The notes beneath the pieces were generated by a model, which was given only the letters and a program-made list of their open reading frames with translations, made no database searches and was not told the DNA's origin. Positions 27,234-36,144 of a stretch of DNA of 64,000 bases are shown in pieces (the stretch's first letter is position 1; the number at the start of each line of letters is the position of its first letter). Source of the DNA: CBDFGT01 sp965247225 (GTDB lineage Bacteria > Pseudomonadota > Alphaproteobacteria > Rhizobiales > Rhizobiaceae); the NCBI GenBank assembly GCA_965247225.1, contig CBDFGT010000039.1, positions 186,001-250,000 of the forward strand, read 5' to 3'. Both the position numbers and the translations under genes were made by a program.

Positions 27234-27349
27234 GGCAATCCTTTTCACGCGCCCGAAGGTTTGGCGCGCGGTTGCCCATTCTTAAAGATTTATGGATAAC
27301 AATTTCTTAATTTCACTGTTATCCCTGTCTTCTATCCCTGTCTTCGCGG

Positions 27350-28210
27350 TCAATTAACATCCCCATGACGCCATGGCATCAAAGGCTCCAGTTGCCTGCC
27401 GCCCAGACGGTTTTTTTGCATCGGATTTTTCACCTTTCTTGCCCGGAATCCGATCAATTTGTCATAGACTATCCGCGCCATAAACTGCGGATTGCCAATC
27501 ACATAGCGCTTCCAAAGGCGTCCGGGTTCCTGATAGAGGCGAAAGAGCCATTCCAGACGGAACTTGCGCATGATTGCGGGTGCTCGCGGGATCCTGCCCG
27601 AGACAAAATCGAACAGCGCACCCACTGAAATCACCATCCTGGCATGTTCAGGGCGCACGTAGCGATCAATCCATTGTTCCTGGCGGGGACTGCCCATTGC
27701 CACCAGCAGAATATCGAGGTTCAGGGTTTTGACATGGTCCATGATGTCATAGGATTTCTGTGGGGAAAAATAGCCGTCCGATACAGCGATGAACTCATGC
27801 CAGGGCGTATGCAATCTGAAGTTCTCGACCGTTTTTTGAAGAACGTCCGGCTTTGCTCCAATCAGACCAATCCGTTTCGGTTCCGACATATAGGTCAGCA
27901 ACGCCGGGACAAGATCAGTTCCGTTGAGATTGTTGGGGAACATCGAGCCGTGCCTGATCCATGATCCCAGATCCACACCATGACCATCGGGAAGTACAAG
28001 ATGCCGTTTCAGGATTGTAAAATATTCCTCATCCTGGCACATGAGATTGGCATTATTCGCATTGAGAAAGGAAACAATGGTCTGCCCGACGGGCATCGTC
28101 GCCATGATACTCAACATGGAAAGGGCGTCGGCCTGATTGAAATCGCATACTTCAAGGCCAAGGATTTCCCGGCTTGATGTCAAAACAGAGATATTGGAGA
28201 CATGGTTCAT
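27350..28210 (-). CDS. WecG/TagA/CpsF-family glycosyltransferase
   Basis: A protein of about 286 residues. Seen: FLNANNANLMCQDEEYF and LPDGHGVDLGSWIRHG at the N-terminal half, NLNGTDLVPALLTYM, LLVAMGSPRQEQWIDRY, and VGALFDFVSGRIPRAPAIMR followed by LEWLFRLYQEPGRLWKRY, the ordered signatures of this family, which transfers N-acetylmannosaminuronic acid or related sugars to a lipid carrier. The ATG at 28210 follows GGGGGA at good spacing and is preferred over the start 11 codons upstream. With the downstream Wzz-like gene it likely forms part of an extracellular polysaccharide pathway whose other genes are not in this window. Confidence 0.88.
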   Translation of the reverse strand: MNHVSNISVLTSSREILGLEVCDFNQADALSMLSIMATMPVGQTIVSFLNANNANLMCQDEEYFTILKRHLVLPDGHGVDLGSWIRHGSMFPNNLNGTDLVPALLTYMSEPKRIGLIGAKPDVLQKTVENFRLHTPWHEFIAVSDGYFSPQKSYDIMDHVKTLNLDILLVAMGSPRQEQWIDRYVRPEHARMVISVGALFDFVSGRIPRAPAIMRKFRLEWLFRLYQEPGRLWKRYVIGNPQFMARIVYDKLIGFRARKVKNPMQKNRLGGRQLEPLMPWRHGDVN

Positions 28211-28614
28211 CGTTTCCCCCGACCTGCGAAGCTGACGATTCATGTATGTGGATGCGCAAAGCCGAAATATAGTTAACCTAACTATTATTTCATCCTTATC
28301 GTCATTTTATCACATACATTCTATCGTTGCCCCGTTCACTATTGTTGCATTCAATAATCTTACTTGAATGCATATAGACGACCGAGATTTCGTTCTTTTT
28401 AAATCTATTTATAAAAACGGCAATATCAATTTCATACTTGGTTAACCTGACTGGACATGAGCCAAGCTGAACCTTCTAAATGTACAGACACAGAATTTTA
28501 AACCACTGAAAATACTTACTTTTTATAATAGCAACCCAAAAAGGCTCGAGACCGCACCCTGCGTTTGCGGCCTGACATTTAAATGGGCATATAAAAATAT
28601 TCGGGATTGTAAAA
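28211..28614. other. AT-rich intergenic region between glycosyltransferase and flagellar island
   Basis: No gene is seen. It must contain the promoter of the glycosyltransferase operon and the end of the long flagellar transcript. A weak - strand hairpin (CCGCA at 28552-28556 region pairing with TGCGG at 28566-28570), followed by CTTTTTGG after nine bases, is a poor terminator candidate. Two similar strings, GTTAACCTAAC and GGTTAACCTGAC, occur at about 28273 and 28440; their meaning is unknown. Confidence 0.4.
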
Positions 28615-29172
28615 TTAATGTGCGGGTGCCGCAGCCTTGGCTTCGCCCTTGCCCTTTGTCTGTTCCGGTTTGTAAACAACATAAGGCTTGCCGGTCTTGT
28701 CCGTTACAGGATGCGGGTCTGCCTCACCGGTTATATCCTGCTTGGTCAGGTAATCGAGCTGCTGCACCAGAACGCTGACGACAACACCCTCGCCCATCTT
28801 GCTGTTGACGGTTTCGACAATCGTCTTGCGGAATTCATCAAGGTTGAAATCGCGATTGTCGGTGAGGTTGATGATCCTGTTTCCGACCAGTTCTGTATAG
28901 AGGACGTCGGTCATGACATCGGCCAAAGGCACCGGACTGGCGGCGACCTTGGCCTTGTCAACTTGATAGGTCAACCGGGTCAGGAAATAGCCCAGCACCC
29001 TGCCTTCGTCGATGATGGGAAAGGAAACCATTTCGCCATTGATTGTTTCCAGCTCCGGCTTGTCTTCAACCGTTGCCGTTTCTGCCGGTTTTGTTGCCAT
29101 CTGTATGGAAAAATACACAGATGCCAAGGTGACAATACAGACCCAGATTCCGGTGATGATCAGCTTGCCCAT
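28615..29172 (-). CDS. Uncharacterised single-pass membrane protein of the flagellar island
   Basis: A 185-residue protein. Seen: an N-terminal membrane anchor (LIITGIWVCIVTLASVYFSI, about residues 4-23), then a predicted periplasmic domain with MVSFPIIDEGRVLGYFLTRL, and a Lys/Ala-rich tail. It is the last gene of the - strand run that includes flgN-like, flgJ, fliJ-like, fliR and flhA genes; its start codon directly follows the end of the flgN-like gene in the transcript order. The topology is similar to FliL, but a real FliL lies at 51787, so this is either a second FliL-like factor or a separate flagellar accessory protein. I do not recognise a named family. Confidence 0.7.
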   Translation of the reverse strand: MGKLIITGIWVCIVTLASVYFSIQMATKPAETATVEDKPELETINGEMVSFPIIDEGRVLGYFLTRLTYQVDKAKVAASPVPLADVMTDVLYTELVGNRIINLTDNRDFNLDEFRKTIVETVNSKMGEGVVVSVLVQQLDYLTKQDITGEADPHPVTDKTGKPYVVYKPEQTKGKGEAKAAAPAH

Positions 29173-29538
29173 TTAAAAGTCGCTATAGTGAAATTGTTCC
29201 TTGGAATAGGTTCCGTCTGCATCTGCCTCACGCGCCGCATTGCGCAGAATATCTGCAACAGCCCTGACAGCTTCCATATGGGCTTCCACCTTGCGGGCAT
29301 TGGCCATCAACTTGCCTTTGAGATCCCGCATCTGCGCGGCAAAGGTCGGGGGCATATCCGCCGGGCGCGTATCGCGAAACAGCATCGTGAGTTCATAAAG
29401 GCAGCGGCTTTTATGCGTGTTTGATGTTTTGATATCAAATTGCGGATCGCTGCCGATGCGGGAGTTTTCGTTGTCGATGATCATCTCCAGCCGACCAAGA
29501 ACTGCTCCCAATCTCAGATCATGTGATGTGACTGCCAT
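29173..29538 (-). CDS. Putative FlgN-like flagellar protein
   Basis: A 121-residue helical protein. The ATG at 29538 follows GGAG at good spacing, and the longer open frame upstream lies in flgJ and looks like a shadow. Seen: LRLGAVLGRLEMIIDNENSRI near the N-terminus and a helical repeat region containing RDLKGKLMANARKVEAHMEA, the kind of paired-helix structure found in FlgN chaperones of FlgK and FlgL. Its position between flgJ and a membrane protein gene matches Rhizobiales flagellar clusters. The sequence is too divergent for a firm family call. Confidence 0.6.
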   Translation of the reverse strand: MAVTSHDLRLGAVLGRLEMIIDNENSRIGSDPQFDIKTSNTHKSRCLYELTMLFRDTRPADMPPTFAAQMRDLKGKLMANARKVEAHMEAVRAVADILRNAAREADADGTYSKEQFHYSDF

Positions 29539-29551
29539 AGGGAAACTCCAA

Positions 29552-30112
29552 TTATAACAGATTGTTCCGGCTATCGTCCGGCAGAAGGCTGTCCAAAGTC
29601 TTTCTTTGGTATTCCTGAACCATGCGCGTGGCCACATTGCCTGAGTCTGTTGATCCGATTGCTGCGAATGGCGAACCGGCAGGCTCTTCACCATTGTTCG
29701 GCTGCTGCTTCATCAGGGAGGCTGCAATACCTATTCCCCCTCCATCCGAAATGGATTTGGCAATCTGTTCGGCCATCATGCTTTTCCAGTAATCACCGGT
29801 TGAGCCCTTGCCGTAGACCTCCTCGCTGTCATTCGGCATCATGGACTGCACGAAATTCTGCAACACCATCGCCTCGAAATTCCTGTATGTTTCCGGTGCC
29901 GCGTCGGTTTCCTTCACGCTGGCCATCTTGCTGTCGCGTGCATTGTCAAGCCCGCGCACCGTTGCGGTAAAGCCTTTGTCTGTTGATGCCAGTTGAATGG
30001 CTTCATTGGCAGCCTTGACTGTTTTCAGCTTTGCCTGTGCTTCCAGCACCTTCGCGGGATCAGCGGCCTGAACTACATCCATCACCAGATCGGAAACGGG
30101 AGAAATCGACAT
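29552..30112 (-). CDS. flgJ: Rod-binding protein FlgJ, without muramidase domain
   Basis: A 186-residue protein. Seen: FEAMVLQNFVQSMMP and the segment YGKGSTGDYWKSMMAEQIAKS in the middle and C-terminal part, which match the N-terminal rod-binding domain of FlgJ. The peptidoglycan hydrolase domain found in enterobacterial FlgJ is absent, as is common in alphaproteobacteria. It would help rod assembly and recruit a separate lytic enzyme; a candidate, the secreted transglycosylase at 40016, lies in the same island. Gene spacing of 13 bases to the flgN-like gene supports an operon. Confidence 0.88.
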   Translation of the reverse strand: MSISPVSDLVMDVVQAADPAKVLEAQAKLKTVKAANEAIQLASTDKGFTATVRGLDNARDSKMASVKETDAAPETYRNFEAMVLQNFVQSMMPNDSEEVYGKGSTGDYWKSMMAEQIAKSISDGGGIGIAASLMKQQPNNGEEPAGSPFAAIGSTDSGNVATRMVQEYQRKTLDSLLPDDSRNNLL

Positions 30113-30152
30113 ATCGGCACCTCAAGAAGCAACAGTTTTCCACCAGTTCACA

Positions 30153-30569
30153 TTATCGTCCGGCAAGCTTGCTGGAGGCTGACGATGATGAACCGTTGAT
30201 CATTTCCAGCAGATCATAAATGGCGTTATCGTCGGCTTCCCGCTCTTCGCCCTGTCTGGCGTCTTTCAGATTTTCCTCCAGCTTGTCGGCCTTGGTTTTT
30301 TCCTTCTGAACCTTGACTTCCTGCACCTCCTGGAGATTGGCGATCTGCTGGTCCATATTGCGCAACCTGCTGTACCGGGAAGCATAATAGTTGGAAAACG
30401 CCTGATGTACCGGTTCAGTGGAGCCGATCGCGTTCAAAACATCGTCCATGCGTTCCTGATTTTCCATGCGCAACCTGGCAGTGCTTGCCAGATCGAACTG
30501 TGCCATCTGCTCCATGTGCCTCTGAACGGCCACGAGGCGTTTCAATTTTTCTGATTTCTTTTCCGCCAT
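30153..30569 (-). CDS. FliJ-like coiled-coil flagellar protein
   Basis: A protein of about 138 residues starting MAEKKSEKLKRL. Almost the whole sequence is predicted helical and charged, with heptad-like runs such as KVQKEKTKADKLEENLKDAR. This is the general form of FliJ, the export-apparatus chaperone that links the ATPase ring to FlhA. It lies seven bases downstream of fliR in the same run as flhA. It is placed away from fliI, so the name is tentative. Confidence 0.6.
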   Translation of the reverse strand: MAEKKSEKLKRLVAVQRHMEQMAQFDLASTARLRMENQERMDDVLNAIGSTEPVHQAFSNYYASRYSRLRNMDQQIANLQEVQEVKVQKEKTKADKLEENLKDARQGEEREADDNAIYDLLEMINGSSSSASSKLAGR

Positions 30570-30576
30570 CCTCTGC

Positions 30577-31326
30577 CTAACCTGTGAATACGGGCATAAA
30601 TCCAGCCGCAAACAGGCGCAGCATGGCCTCAACGCCATAATAGAACAAAATCAGTCCGCCCATGACCAGGTAGGGTGCGGAAATGAAATAGACCGGCATT
30701 TGCGGTGCCAGCTTGTTGACGAAGCCGATGGCAATATTGAAAATCAGTCCATAGATAATGAAGGGACTGGCCAGCCGCAGCATGATCAAAAACGTATCCC
30801 GGAGCGTGTCCGTCAGGGTGATCAATGCCTTTTGGGCATGAAAAACCTCACCCACAGGTATGGTTGTGTAGGAATCCATGAGGGCCGTGAACACGACGTG
30901 ATGAAAATCCATGATGAACAACACCAGCAATCCGGCAAAACCCAGCATGTTGGTCAGCTGGCTTTCTGCAGCATCTTCAATAATGTCCGGCATCGGCGGT
31001 GCGCTGAGTCCGATCATCATTGTTATGACGGTACCGGTAAATTGCAGTCCGAGAACATAGAAACGGGCAATCAACCCCATTACAGTGCCGATAGCGGTTT
31101 CCGTTGCAATCAAGGCAATATAGGTGTGCTGCTGGCCTGTGACCCTGGGATAAATCGTATCCCACATCAACGGTGTCAGCGCCATGGATACGGCAACCGC
31201 AACGAACAGCCGGATCTGGTATGGTACGCGCGACGAGGAAAAACCCGGCAACACCATAAAGCATGCGCCGATGCGACAAAAACAGGTGAAAAGCGCCAGA
31301 ATGGTGCCTTCCGGATCGCTGATCAT
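30577..31326 (-). CDS. fliR: Flagellar export protein FliR
   Basis: A 249-residue integral membrane protein of the type III flagellar export gate. Seen: several hydrophobic segments, including the N-terminal LALFTCFCRIGACFMVLPGF, the central LLVLFIMDFHHVVFTALMDS, and a C-terminal segment ending near YYGVEAMLRLFAAGFMPVF, in the pattern of the FliR family. It overlaps flhA by four bases and is followed by the FliJ-like gene, so it belongs to the flhA operon. Confidence 0.93.
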   Translation of the reverse strand: MISDPEGTILALFTCFCRIGACFMVLPGFSSSRVPYQIRLFVAVAVSMALTPLMWDTIYPRVTGQQHTYIALIATETAIGTVMGLIARFYVLGLQFTGTVITMMIGLSAPPMPDIIEDAAESQLTNMLGFAGLLVLFIMDFHHVVFTALMDSYTTIPVGEVFHAQKALITLTDTLRDTFLIMLRLASPFIIYGLIFNIAIGFVNKLAPQMPVYFISAPYLVMGGLILFYYGVEAMLRLFAAGFMPVFTG

Positions 31327-33410
31327 GAAATCGCGCCCAGTATCTTGATTTCCGTCCCCTTTGCCAGCTCAACATGAGACAGGACCGGAAGGGTTGCAAA
31401 CAGTCGTTCTACGATCATGCGGACATAAGAGCGTGTTTCCGGTGATGTGACCAGTACAAATGGCATTCCACGATCAAGATATTCACGAATAACTTTGGAT
31501 GCCTGTTCACTGAACTCTTCCAGCTGGCGCGGATCAATATCAAACTCGACAACCTCGCCCTTGGCATCGCGCTTGAGGGCCTGATGAAAAAGCATATCCC
31601 ATTTATTGCCCAGCCGGAGGACGCGCAAAACGCCGTTATCGGCCAGATCACCGCACAATTGCTGCGCCATGCGGGCCCGCACGTGCTCAACGATCTGTTC
31701 CGTCTTGCGCACATGCGGGGCAAGTTCAGCCACGGCTTCCAGGATCAGGTGAAGATTCCGGATCGACACCCTTTCGGCCAGAAGCAGTTTCAAAACCGCC
31801 TGCAAACCGGAATAGGACATGTGTGATGTGCAGATTTCATCCGCAAGCTTGCGATACTCAGGATCGAGGCGCTCGATCAGGACTTTCACATCCTTGTAGG
31901 AGAGCAGCTGCGGCAAGTTATTGCGGATAACCTCACTCAAATGTGTGAGAACTACGGATATATTGTCAATCGGATGAAAGCCCTCACGTTTCAGCTCCTC
32001 GGCAAATGTTTCCAGAATGGAAACGGCCGGCATGCCAAAGGCGGGTTCACGAATATCGTCTCCGGGAATGCTCGGTTTGCGGCCACCACCGGTGACAACC
32101 AGAACTTCGCCCACACGCAACGTGTTTGACGCGACCGTCGAGCCATGAATACGGATATGATAGTTCTTGTCCGGGATGCTGATATCGTCGGTGACCTTGA
32201 TTTCCGGCACGACGAAACCATACTGCGCTGCAAATTTCTTGCGCATCTTGCCGACGCGAAATCCAAGTTCCTGATGCGAGCCGAGAAGCCTTGCGGAGAC
32301 CTGTTTGCCAAGCAACAGTTCTACCTCGGACGTCTTGAGGATGTTCTTGACGGAATCCTTCTCGTCATCCCTCGTCTGCTGAACCTGGCTCTGTTCAAAT
32401 TCCAGGCGGGTCTTTGCGACGGCAGCAAGCCGACGCGGAATGACCCAACCACCGAAAATCAGGATTCCACCAAGGCTTGCGAACGGGAAAAATGGCAGAC
32501 CGGGAACCAGCGCCAAAGTGGCCATCAGGCCACCTGCAACGGACAGGGCGCGTGGATAACCGACGAGCTGGTTGACAACAGCCTGATCGGTTGATCCCGA
32601 GCTGCCACCACGGGTAACCAGCAGGCCTGCTGCAAGCGAGATAATCAGCGCCGGGATCTGCGATACCAGACCATCGCCCACAGAGAGCTTCACAAAAACA
32701 TCCGCAGCCTCGCCAATTTCCATTCCATGCCGGAAATAGCCGATAATGATGCCCCCGAAGACATTGATACCCGTAATGAGCAAGCCTGCGACAGCATCAC
32801 CGCGCACGAACTTGGAGGCACCGTCCATGGACCCGAAGAAAGAGCTTTCCTCTTCCAGTTCGCGACGGCGCAACTGCGCGGTTTTTTCGTCGATCAAGCC
32901 TGCCGACAAATCAGCATCAATCGACATCTGCTTGCCTGGAATGGCATCCAGCGTAAACCGGGCACCGACTTCCGCGATACGGGTAGCACCCTTGGTGATA
33001 ACGATGAAGTTTACCACGATCAGGATCATGAACACGATAACCCCGATGACGAAATCACCCGACATGACCAGACTGGCAAAACCGGCGATGACCCCCCCGG
33101 CGGCATCATGTCCCTCATGACCATGGGAAAGGATAACACGGGTTGTCGCAACGTTGAGCGCCAGGCGGGTCATGGTTGCAATCAGCAAAATGGTCGGAAA
33201 GGAGGAAAAATCCAGCGGCCGCTGGATCCACAGCGCCACCATGAGGATCAGGACAGAAAAGGTAATGGAAAACGCAAGTCCCATATCAATCAGGAACGGG
33301 GGAATGGGCAGGAACAGCACAGAGAGAATGACAACGATACCCAAAGCAAACCAGATATCGCGTATATTGGGTTCAATTTTTGCGATCGGAATGGAAGGTA
33401 TCGGTGCCAT
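31323..33410 (-). CDS. flhA: Flagellar biosynthesis protein FlhA
   Basis: A protein of 695 residues if started at the ATG at 33410; the frame is open upstream to a TTG-ATG at 33470/33467, which would add 19-20 residues. The shorter form matches the usual family length. Seen: a block of membrane segments in the first 330 residues with the FHIPEP-type conserved loop (GATRIAEVGARFTLDAIPGK, then DADLSAGLIDEKTA), and a large cytoplasmic domain containing LGFRVGKMRKKFAAQYGF. FlhA is the main gate and substrate-switch component of the flagellar type III system. It overlaps fliR by four bases. Confidence 0.95.
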   Translation of the reverse strand: MAPIPSIPIAKIEPNIRDIWFALGIVVILSVLFLPIPPFLIDMGLAFSITFSVLILMVALWIQRPLDFSSFPTILLIATMTRLALNVATTRVILSHGHEGHDAAGGVIAGFASLVMSGDFVIGVIVFMILIVVNFIVITKGATRIAEVGARFTLDAIPGKQMSIDADLSAGLIDEKTAQLRRRELEEESSFFGSMDGASKFVRGDAVAGLLITGINVFGGIIIGYFRHGMEIGEAADVFVKLSVGDGLVSQIPALIISLAAGLLVTRGGSSGSTDQAVVNQLVGYPRALSVAGGLMATLALVPGLPFFPFASLGGILIFGGWVIPRRLAAVAKTRLEFEQSQVQQTRDDEKDSVKNILKTSEVELLLGKQVSARLLGSHQELGFRVGKMRKKFAAQYGFVVPEIKVTDDISIPDKNYHIRIHGSTVASNTLRVGEVLVVTGGGRKPSIPGDDIREPAFGMPAVSILETFAEELKREGFHPIDNISVVLTHLSEVIRNNLPQLLSYKDVKVLIERLDPEYRKLADEICTSHMSYSGLQAVLKLLLAERVSIRNLHLILEAVAELAPHVRKTEQIVEHVRARMAQQLCGDLADNGVLRVLRLGNKWDMLFHQALKRDAKGEVVEFDIDPRQLEEFSEQASKVIREYLDRGMPFVLVTSPETRSYVRMIVERLFATLPVLSHVELAKGTEIKILGAIS

Positions 33411-33564
33411 ATGTTCTATCTCGTCATGAGAAACTGCAACTTTTCGATATTTGTCCTCATCCTGCATCAACCAGCGCAGAACAGGACCGTTGTCAATGTC
33501 AGGCTACCCGCCTAAACTTGCGCGAGGTGTACTGACCGGAAAATTTCCGGAAAACCGGACAACG

Positions 33565-33831
33565 TCAAAAGCCGGTCTGGATTCGCGAGAAAACCAGATT
33601 TGTGAAAATACCGATCTGGGAGCCCATGAAGGGCGCAGTAATGGCAATCGTTGCCATAATAGCGACGATTTTCGGCACAAAAGTCAGCGTTATTTCCTGA
33701 ACCTGCGTCAAAGCCTGGATCAGTGCAATGACCAGGCCAACGACCATGGCGACCAGAACCGCAGGCCCTGATCCCAGAAGGATTGTCCAGACGGCTGCCT
33801 GGACAATGTCGAGTGCATCAGCCTCGTTCAT
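33565..33831 (-). CDS. fliQ: Flagellar export protein FliQ
   Basis: An 88-residue protein with two membrane hairpin segments (AVWTILLGSGPAVLVAMVVG and a second near LTFVPKIVAIMATIAITAPF), the size and pattern of FliQ in the export gate. The stop of flgD lies directly against its start, so it is cotranscribed with flgD; flhA starts about 150 bases downstream. The C-terminal FTNLVFSRIQTGF is typical of the small gate proteins. Confidence 0.92.
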   Translation of the reverse strand: MNEADALDIVQAAVWTILLGSGPAVLVAMVVGLVIALIQALTQVQEITLTFVPKIVAIMATIAITAPFMGSQIGIFTNLVFSRIQTGF

Positions 33832-34272
33832 TTACTGGGAAACCTTCACGCCTTGAGTAAGTTCCAATGTTTTCCCATTCGCCAGGGTCGCCGTCAAGCC
33901 AGTGTCACCTACCTTGATTTCCTTGACAATGCCGGTCGTTTTGCCGTCTTCACTTGTGACCGTCTTGCCAATCCACGACGCGGCCTGCGCCATACGACTT
34001 TCCGCTACCAGGTTGACAATACCCAGATTTGTCTGGGCCAGGTTTGTATTGGTCTTGATGGTCTGCTCAACCTGTGAAAAGGTTGCCAGCTGTGCCATTT
34101 GCGCAGTTGTATCCATAGGTTCAGTCGGATCCTGATTCTTCAGCTGCTCAATGAACAGTTTCAAAAAACTGCTGTAGTTCAGGGTCGCAGCCGTAGCATC
34201 ATCGTTTTTTTTGGTTGCTATATTATCCGCAGGTCGCAGAGGAATGGCTGTTGAAATTGGTGTTACCGCCAT
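33832..34272 (-). CDS. flgD: Flagellar hook assembly scaffold FlgD
   Basis: A 146-residue protein, short for FlgD but normal for Rhizobiales. Seen: the diagnostic N-terminal segment FLKLFIEQLKNQDPTEPMD (about residues 36-54) followed by AQMAQLATFSQVEQTIK, both hallmarks of FlgD hook caps. The C-terminal part, with a short beta region around GIVKEIKVGDTGLTATL, replaces the larger FlgD Tudor/FnIII region. It directs hook subunit FlgE assembly. It overlaps flbT by ten bases. Confidence 0.94.
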   Translation of the reverse strand: MAVTPISTAIPLRPADNIATKKNDDATAATLNYSSFLKLFIEQLKNQDPTEPMDTTAQMAQLATFSQVEQTIKTNTNLAQTNLGIVNLVAESRMAQAASWIGKTVTSEDGKTTGIVKEIKVGDTGLTATLANGKTLELTQGVKVSQ

Positions 34273-34712
34273 GGTGCGATCTCCTTGCGTATCTGCTCGA
34301 TGGTTGCAGGTGTCATTTCGGCATTGCCCAGCACCTGTTCTTCCAAGGGATAGAGACCCCGGATTGAACGCAAGGCATCAAAGGCCCGCCCCGATGACAC
34401 CATGGCGTCAACCCGCTTCAATTCTGCCAGGATTTCCTCATTTTCAAAGCAGGCCAGCAGCATGACAATCGATTTGCGAAACAGCGCCATGGATTGTTCG
34501 ACGCCTTCAGGATTGATCAGCATCATCTGGGCGATGAAATAAAGCTGGCGCAACGGCGTCGTCGCATCCTCAGGCTGGAGAACGTGATTTTCCAGAAGGA
34601 AGGTGACGTCATTCAAAAATTCAATCGCCACTTTTCGGTCCACACGCAGAACAGCGCCGTTGATGAAGATTCGTTCGCCGGATTTCAGTGATATGCGAAG
34701 TGTGCTTTTCAT
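34263..34712 (-). CDS. flbT: Flagellin synthesis regulator FlbT
   Basis: A 149-residue protein. Seen: LRISLKSGERIFINGAVLRV at the N-terminus, FLLENHVLQPEDATTPLRQL, and the C-terminal FLP-type region with RGLYPLEEQVLG. In Caulobacter FlbT binds the flagellin mRNA leader and lowers its stability until the hook is complete. It overlaps flaF by four bases and flgD by ten, so expression of regulators and hook cap is coupled. Its likely targets here are the four flagellin transcripts upstream of 45636. Confidence 0.95.
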   Translation of the reverse strand: MKSTLRISLKSGERIFINGAVLRVDRKVAIEFLNDVTFLLENHVLQPEDATTPLRQLYFIAQMMLINPEGVEQSMALFRKSIVMLLACFENEEILAELKRVDAMVSSGRAFDALRSIRGLYPLEEQVLGNAEMTPATIEQIRKEIAPWR

Positions 34713-35056
34713 TTGAGTCCATCCCTGATGATGATGGTTATGTCGATAATGGCCTGGTAGTTCGTTGATTCCCGCAAACGGATTTTTTCTGTTTCCTTCA
34801 AGATCCAGATGCCGATGGAAATCAGGTTTGCACGCACTTCCTTGTCCAGCTGGTTCTCGGATGATGCAAGATCCTGAACCAGACTTGTCCAGACCCTGCG
34901 GGTATAATAGAGCGCCTCAACCGAGGCTTGAGAGTTTTGCCCCTTTTCGGCCGCAGACTGCAAGAGCTCGATGGACCGGCTCAAAACCTGCCGTTCACGG
35001 TCTTTGGCGTCAGCGACGCCATCGTCCATAATTTCGGCATATGAAAACTGGTACAT
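34709..35056 (-). CDS. flaF: Flagellin assembly/regulatory protein FlaF
   Basis: A 115-residue helical protein. Seen: the segment YYTRRVWTSLVQDLASSENQ and the C-terminal LISIGIWILKETEKIR, which match the FlaF family. FlaF acts with FlbT in alphaproteobacteria and is thought to help flagellin synthesis or secretion. It sits between flgL and flbT, overlapping flbT by four bases. Confidence 0.93.
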   Translation of the reverse strand: MYQFSYAEIMDDGVADAKDRERQVLSRSIELLQSAAEKGQNSQASVEALYYTRRVWTSLVQDLASSENQLDKEVRANLISIGIWILKETEKIRLRESTNYQAIIDITIIIRDGLK

Positions 35057-35091
35057 TTAGCAATCCTTCATGTATGCACTGACTCTGATCA

Positions 35092-36141
35092 TCAGAGGAA
35101 ATTCACAAGGCTCAGTTTCTGTATCCGGGCGGTGATATTGTATGAGGTTTCGACCTGCTGAAGCAGTACGTTGACACGTGTCGACGCCTCATAGGGGTCA
35201 ACACCCTGGAGATTGTTCAAATTGGTCTTGACGATCTTGATCTGCCCCTGCAGGGATTCATTGGAGATCTTCACACGTTGCTCTGGCAAACCCAGTTGCG
35301 CACGCACACCGTCAATACCGGTAATAGCCTTGCCATAGTGCGAAATGACATCGGCCGAGATGAGTGAGCGTACTTCTGCGCTGACAGGTGAATTCAGCAG
35401 CTCCATTGCCACCAGCGAGCCATAGGCAAAATCACGGATTCCCTGGATGTTGGAATTGGTAGATGTTTCCACCACTTCATTGGTATTGATACGGCTCGTC
35501 ATGTTGGTATCCGATGCCTTGGACCAGTCAGCCTTCCACTTTGCATCACTGAACAAGGCGGCCACGTCGGTGGTCAGGAAATTCTGCATAGCGGTCTTGG
35601 TGATGTTTGCTGCCTGGGCATCGGTCTGGGCGAAACCGAACCTGGCCAGGAAAGCTGCATCAAAAGATGCTTTTGCATCCGATGTTGCGGTATATGGTGC
35701 CAGCGGCTTGGTGTCCGTATTGGTTCCCGAAAAGAGATATTCTCCGTTCACTGATGTATTGGTGGTCGAGGTAAACGAACTGAAGGAGGATTCAACGCTT
35801 TTTCGGGCTACTTCCAGCTGCGTCTGATCGGCGGAGCTGCTGAGAGCGATCATCGCATTCATGGCATTCTGTATATTGTCAGACATGTTGGTCAGAGACT
35901 GCTGGGCAGAGGACAGACGCTGGGTAACAATCGCATTGCTCTTCAAGATCGTGTCGAGGCGATCCACGTCACGGGTCAGGTTCAGGCTTCGTGAAGCGCC
36001 TGCACCCAGTGCCTTTCCGACATCAGCAAAGGTTCCGGTCGTGACTTCTTTCTGCTTGACAATCAACTCCTCCTGCGACGCCTGAATGGTCATCCGCAGG
36101 GCGTTTTGTATACCGAGATTGGAGATGTTTGACATTTTCAT
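35092..36141 (-). CDS. flgL: Hook-filament junction protein FlgL
   Basis: A 349-residue protein of the flagellin-like superfamily. Seen: an N-terminal coil with LRMTIQASQEELIVKQKEVT and a C-terminal coil ending TSYNITARIQKLSLVNFL, which are the paired terminal helices that pack in the filament axis, and a central domain with NGEYLFSGTNTDTKPLAPYT, typical of FlgL. It joins FlgK to the first flagellin. The gene is three bases downstream of flgK, in the expected hook-associated operon order. Confidence 0.93.
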   Translation of the reverse strand: MKMSNISNLGIQNALRMTIQASQEELIVKQKEVTTGTFADVGKALGAGASRSLNLTRDVDRLDTILKSNAIVTQRLSSAQQSLTNMSDNIQNAMNAMIALSSSADQTQLEVARKSVESSFSSFTSTTNTSVNGEYLFSGTNTDTKPLAPYTATSDAKASFDAAFLARFGFAQTDAQAANITKTAMQNFLTTDVAALFSDAKWKADWSKASDTNMTSRINTNEVVETSTNSNIQGIRDFAYGSLVAMELLNSPVSAEVRSLISADVISHYGKAITGIDGVRAQLGLPEQRVKISNESLQGQIKIVKTNLNNLQGVDPYEASTRVNVLLQQVETSYNITARIQKLSLVNFL

Positions 36142-36144
36142 GGT

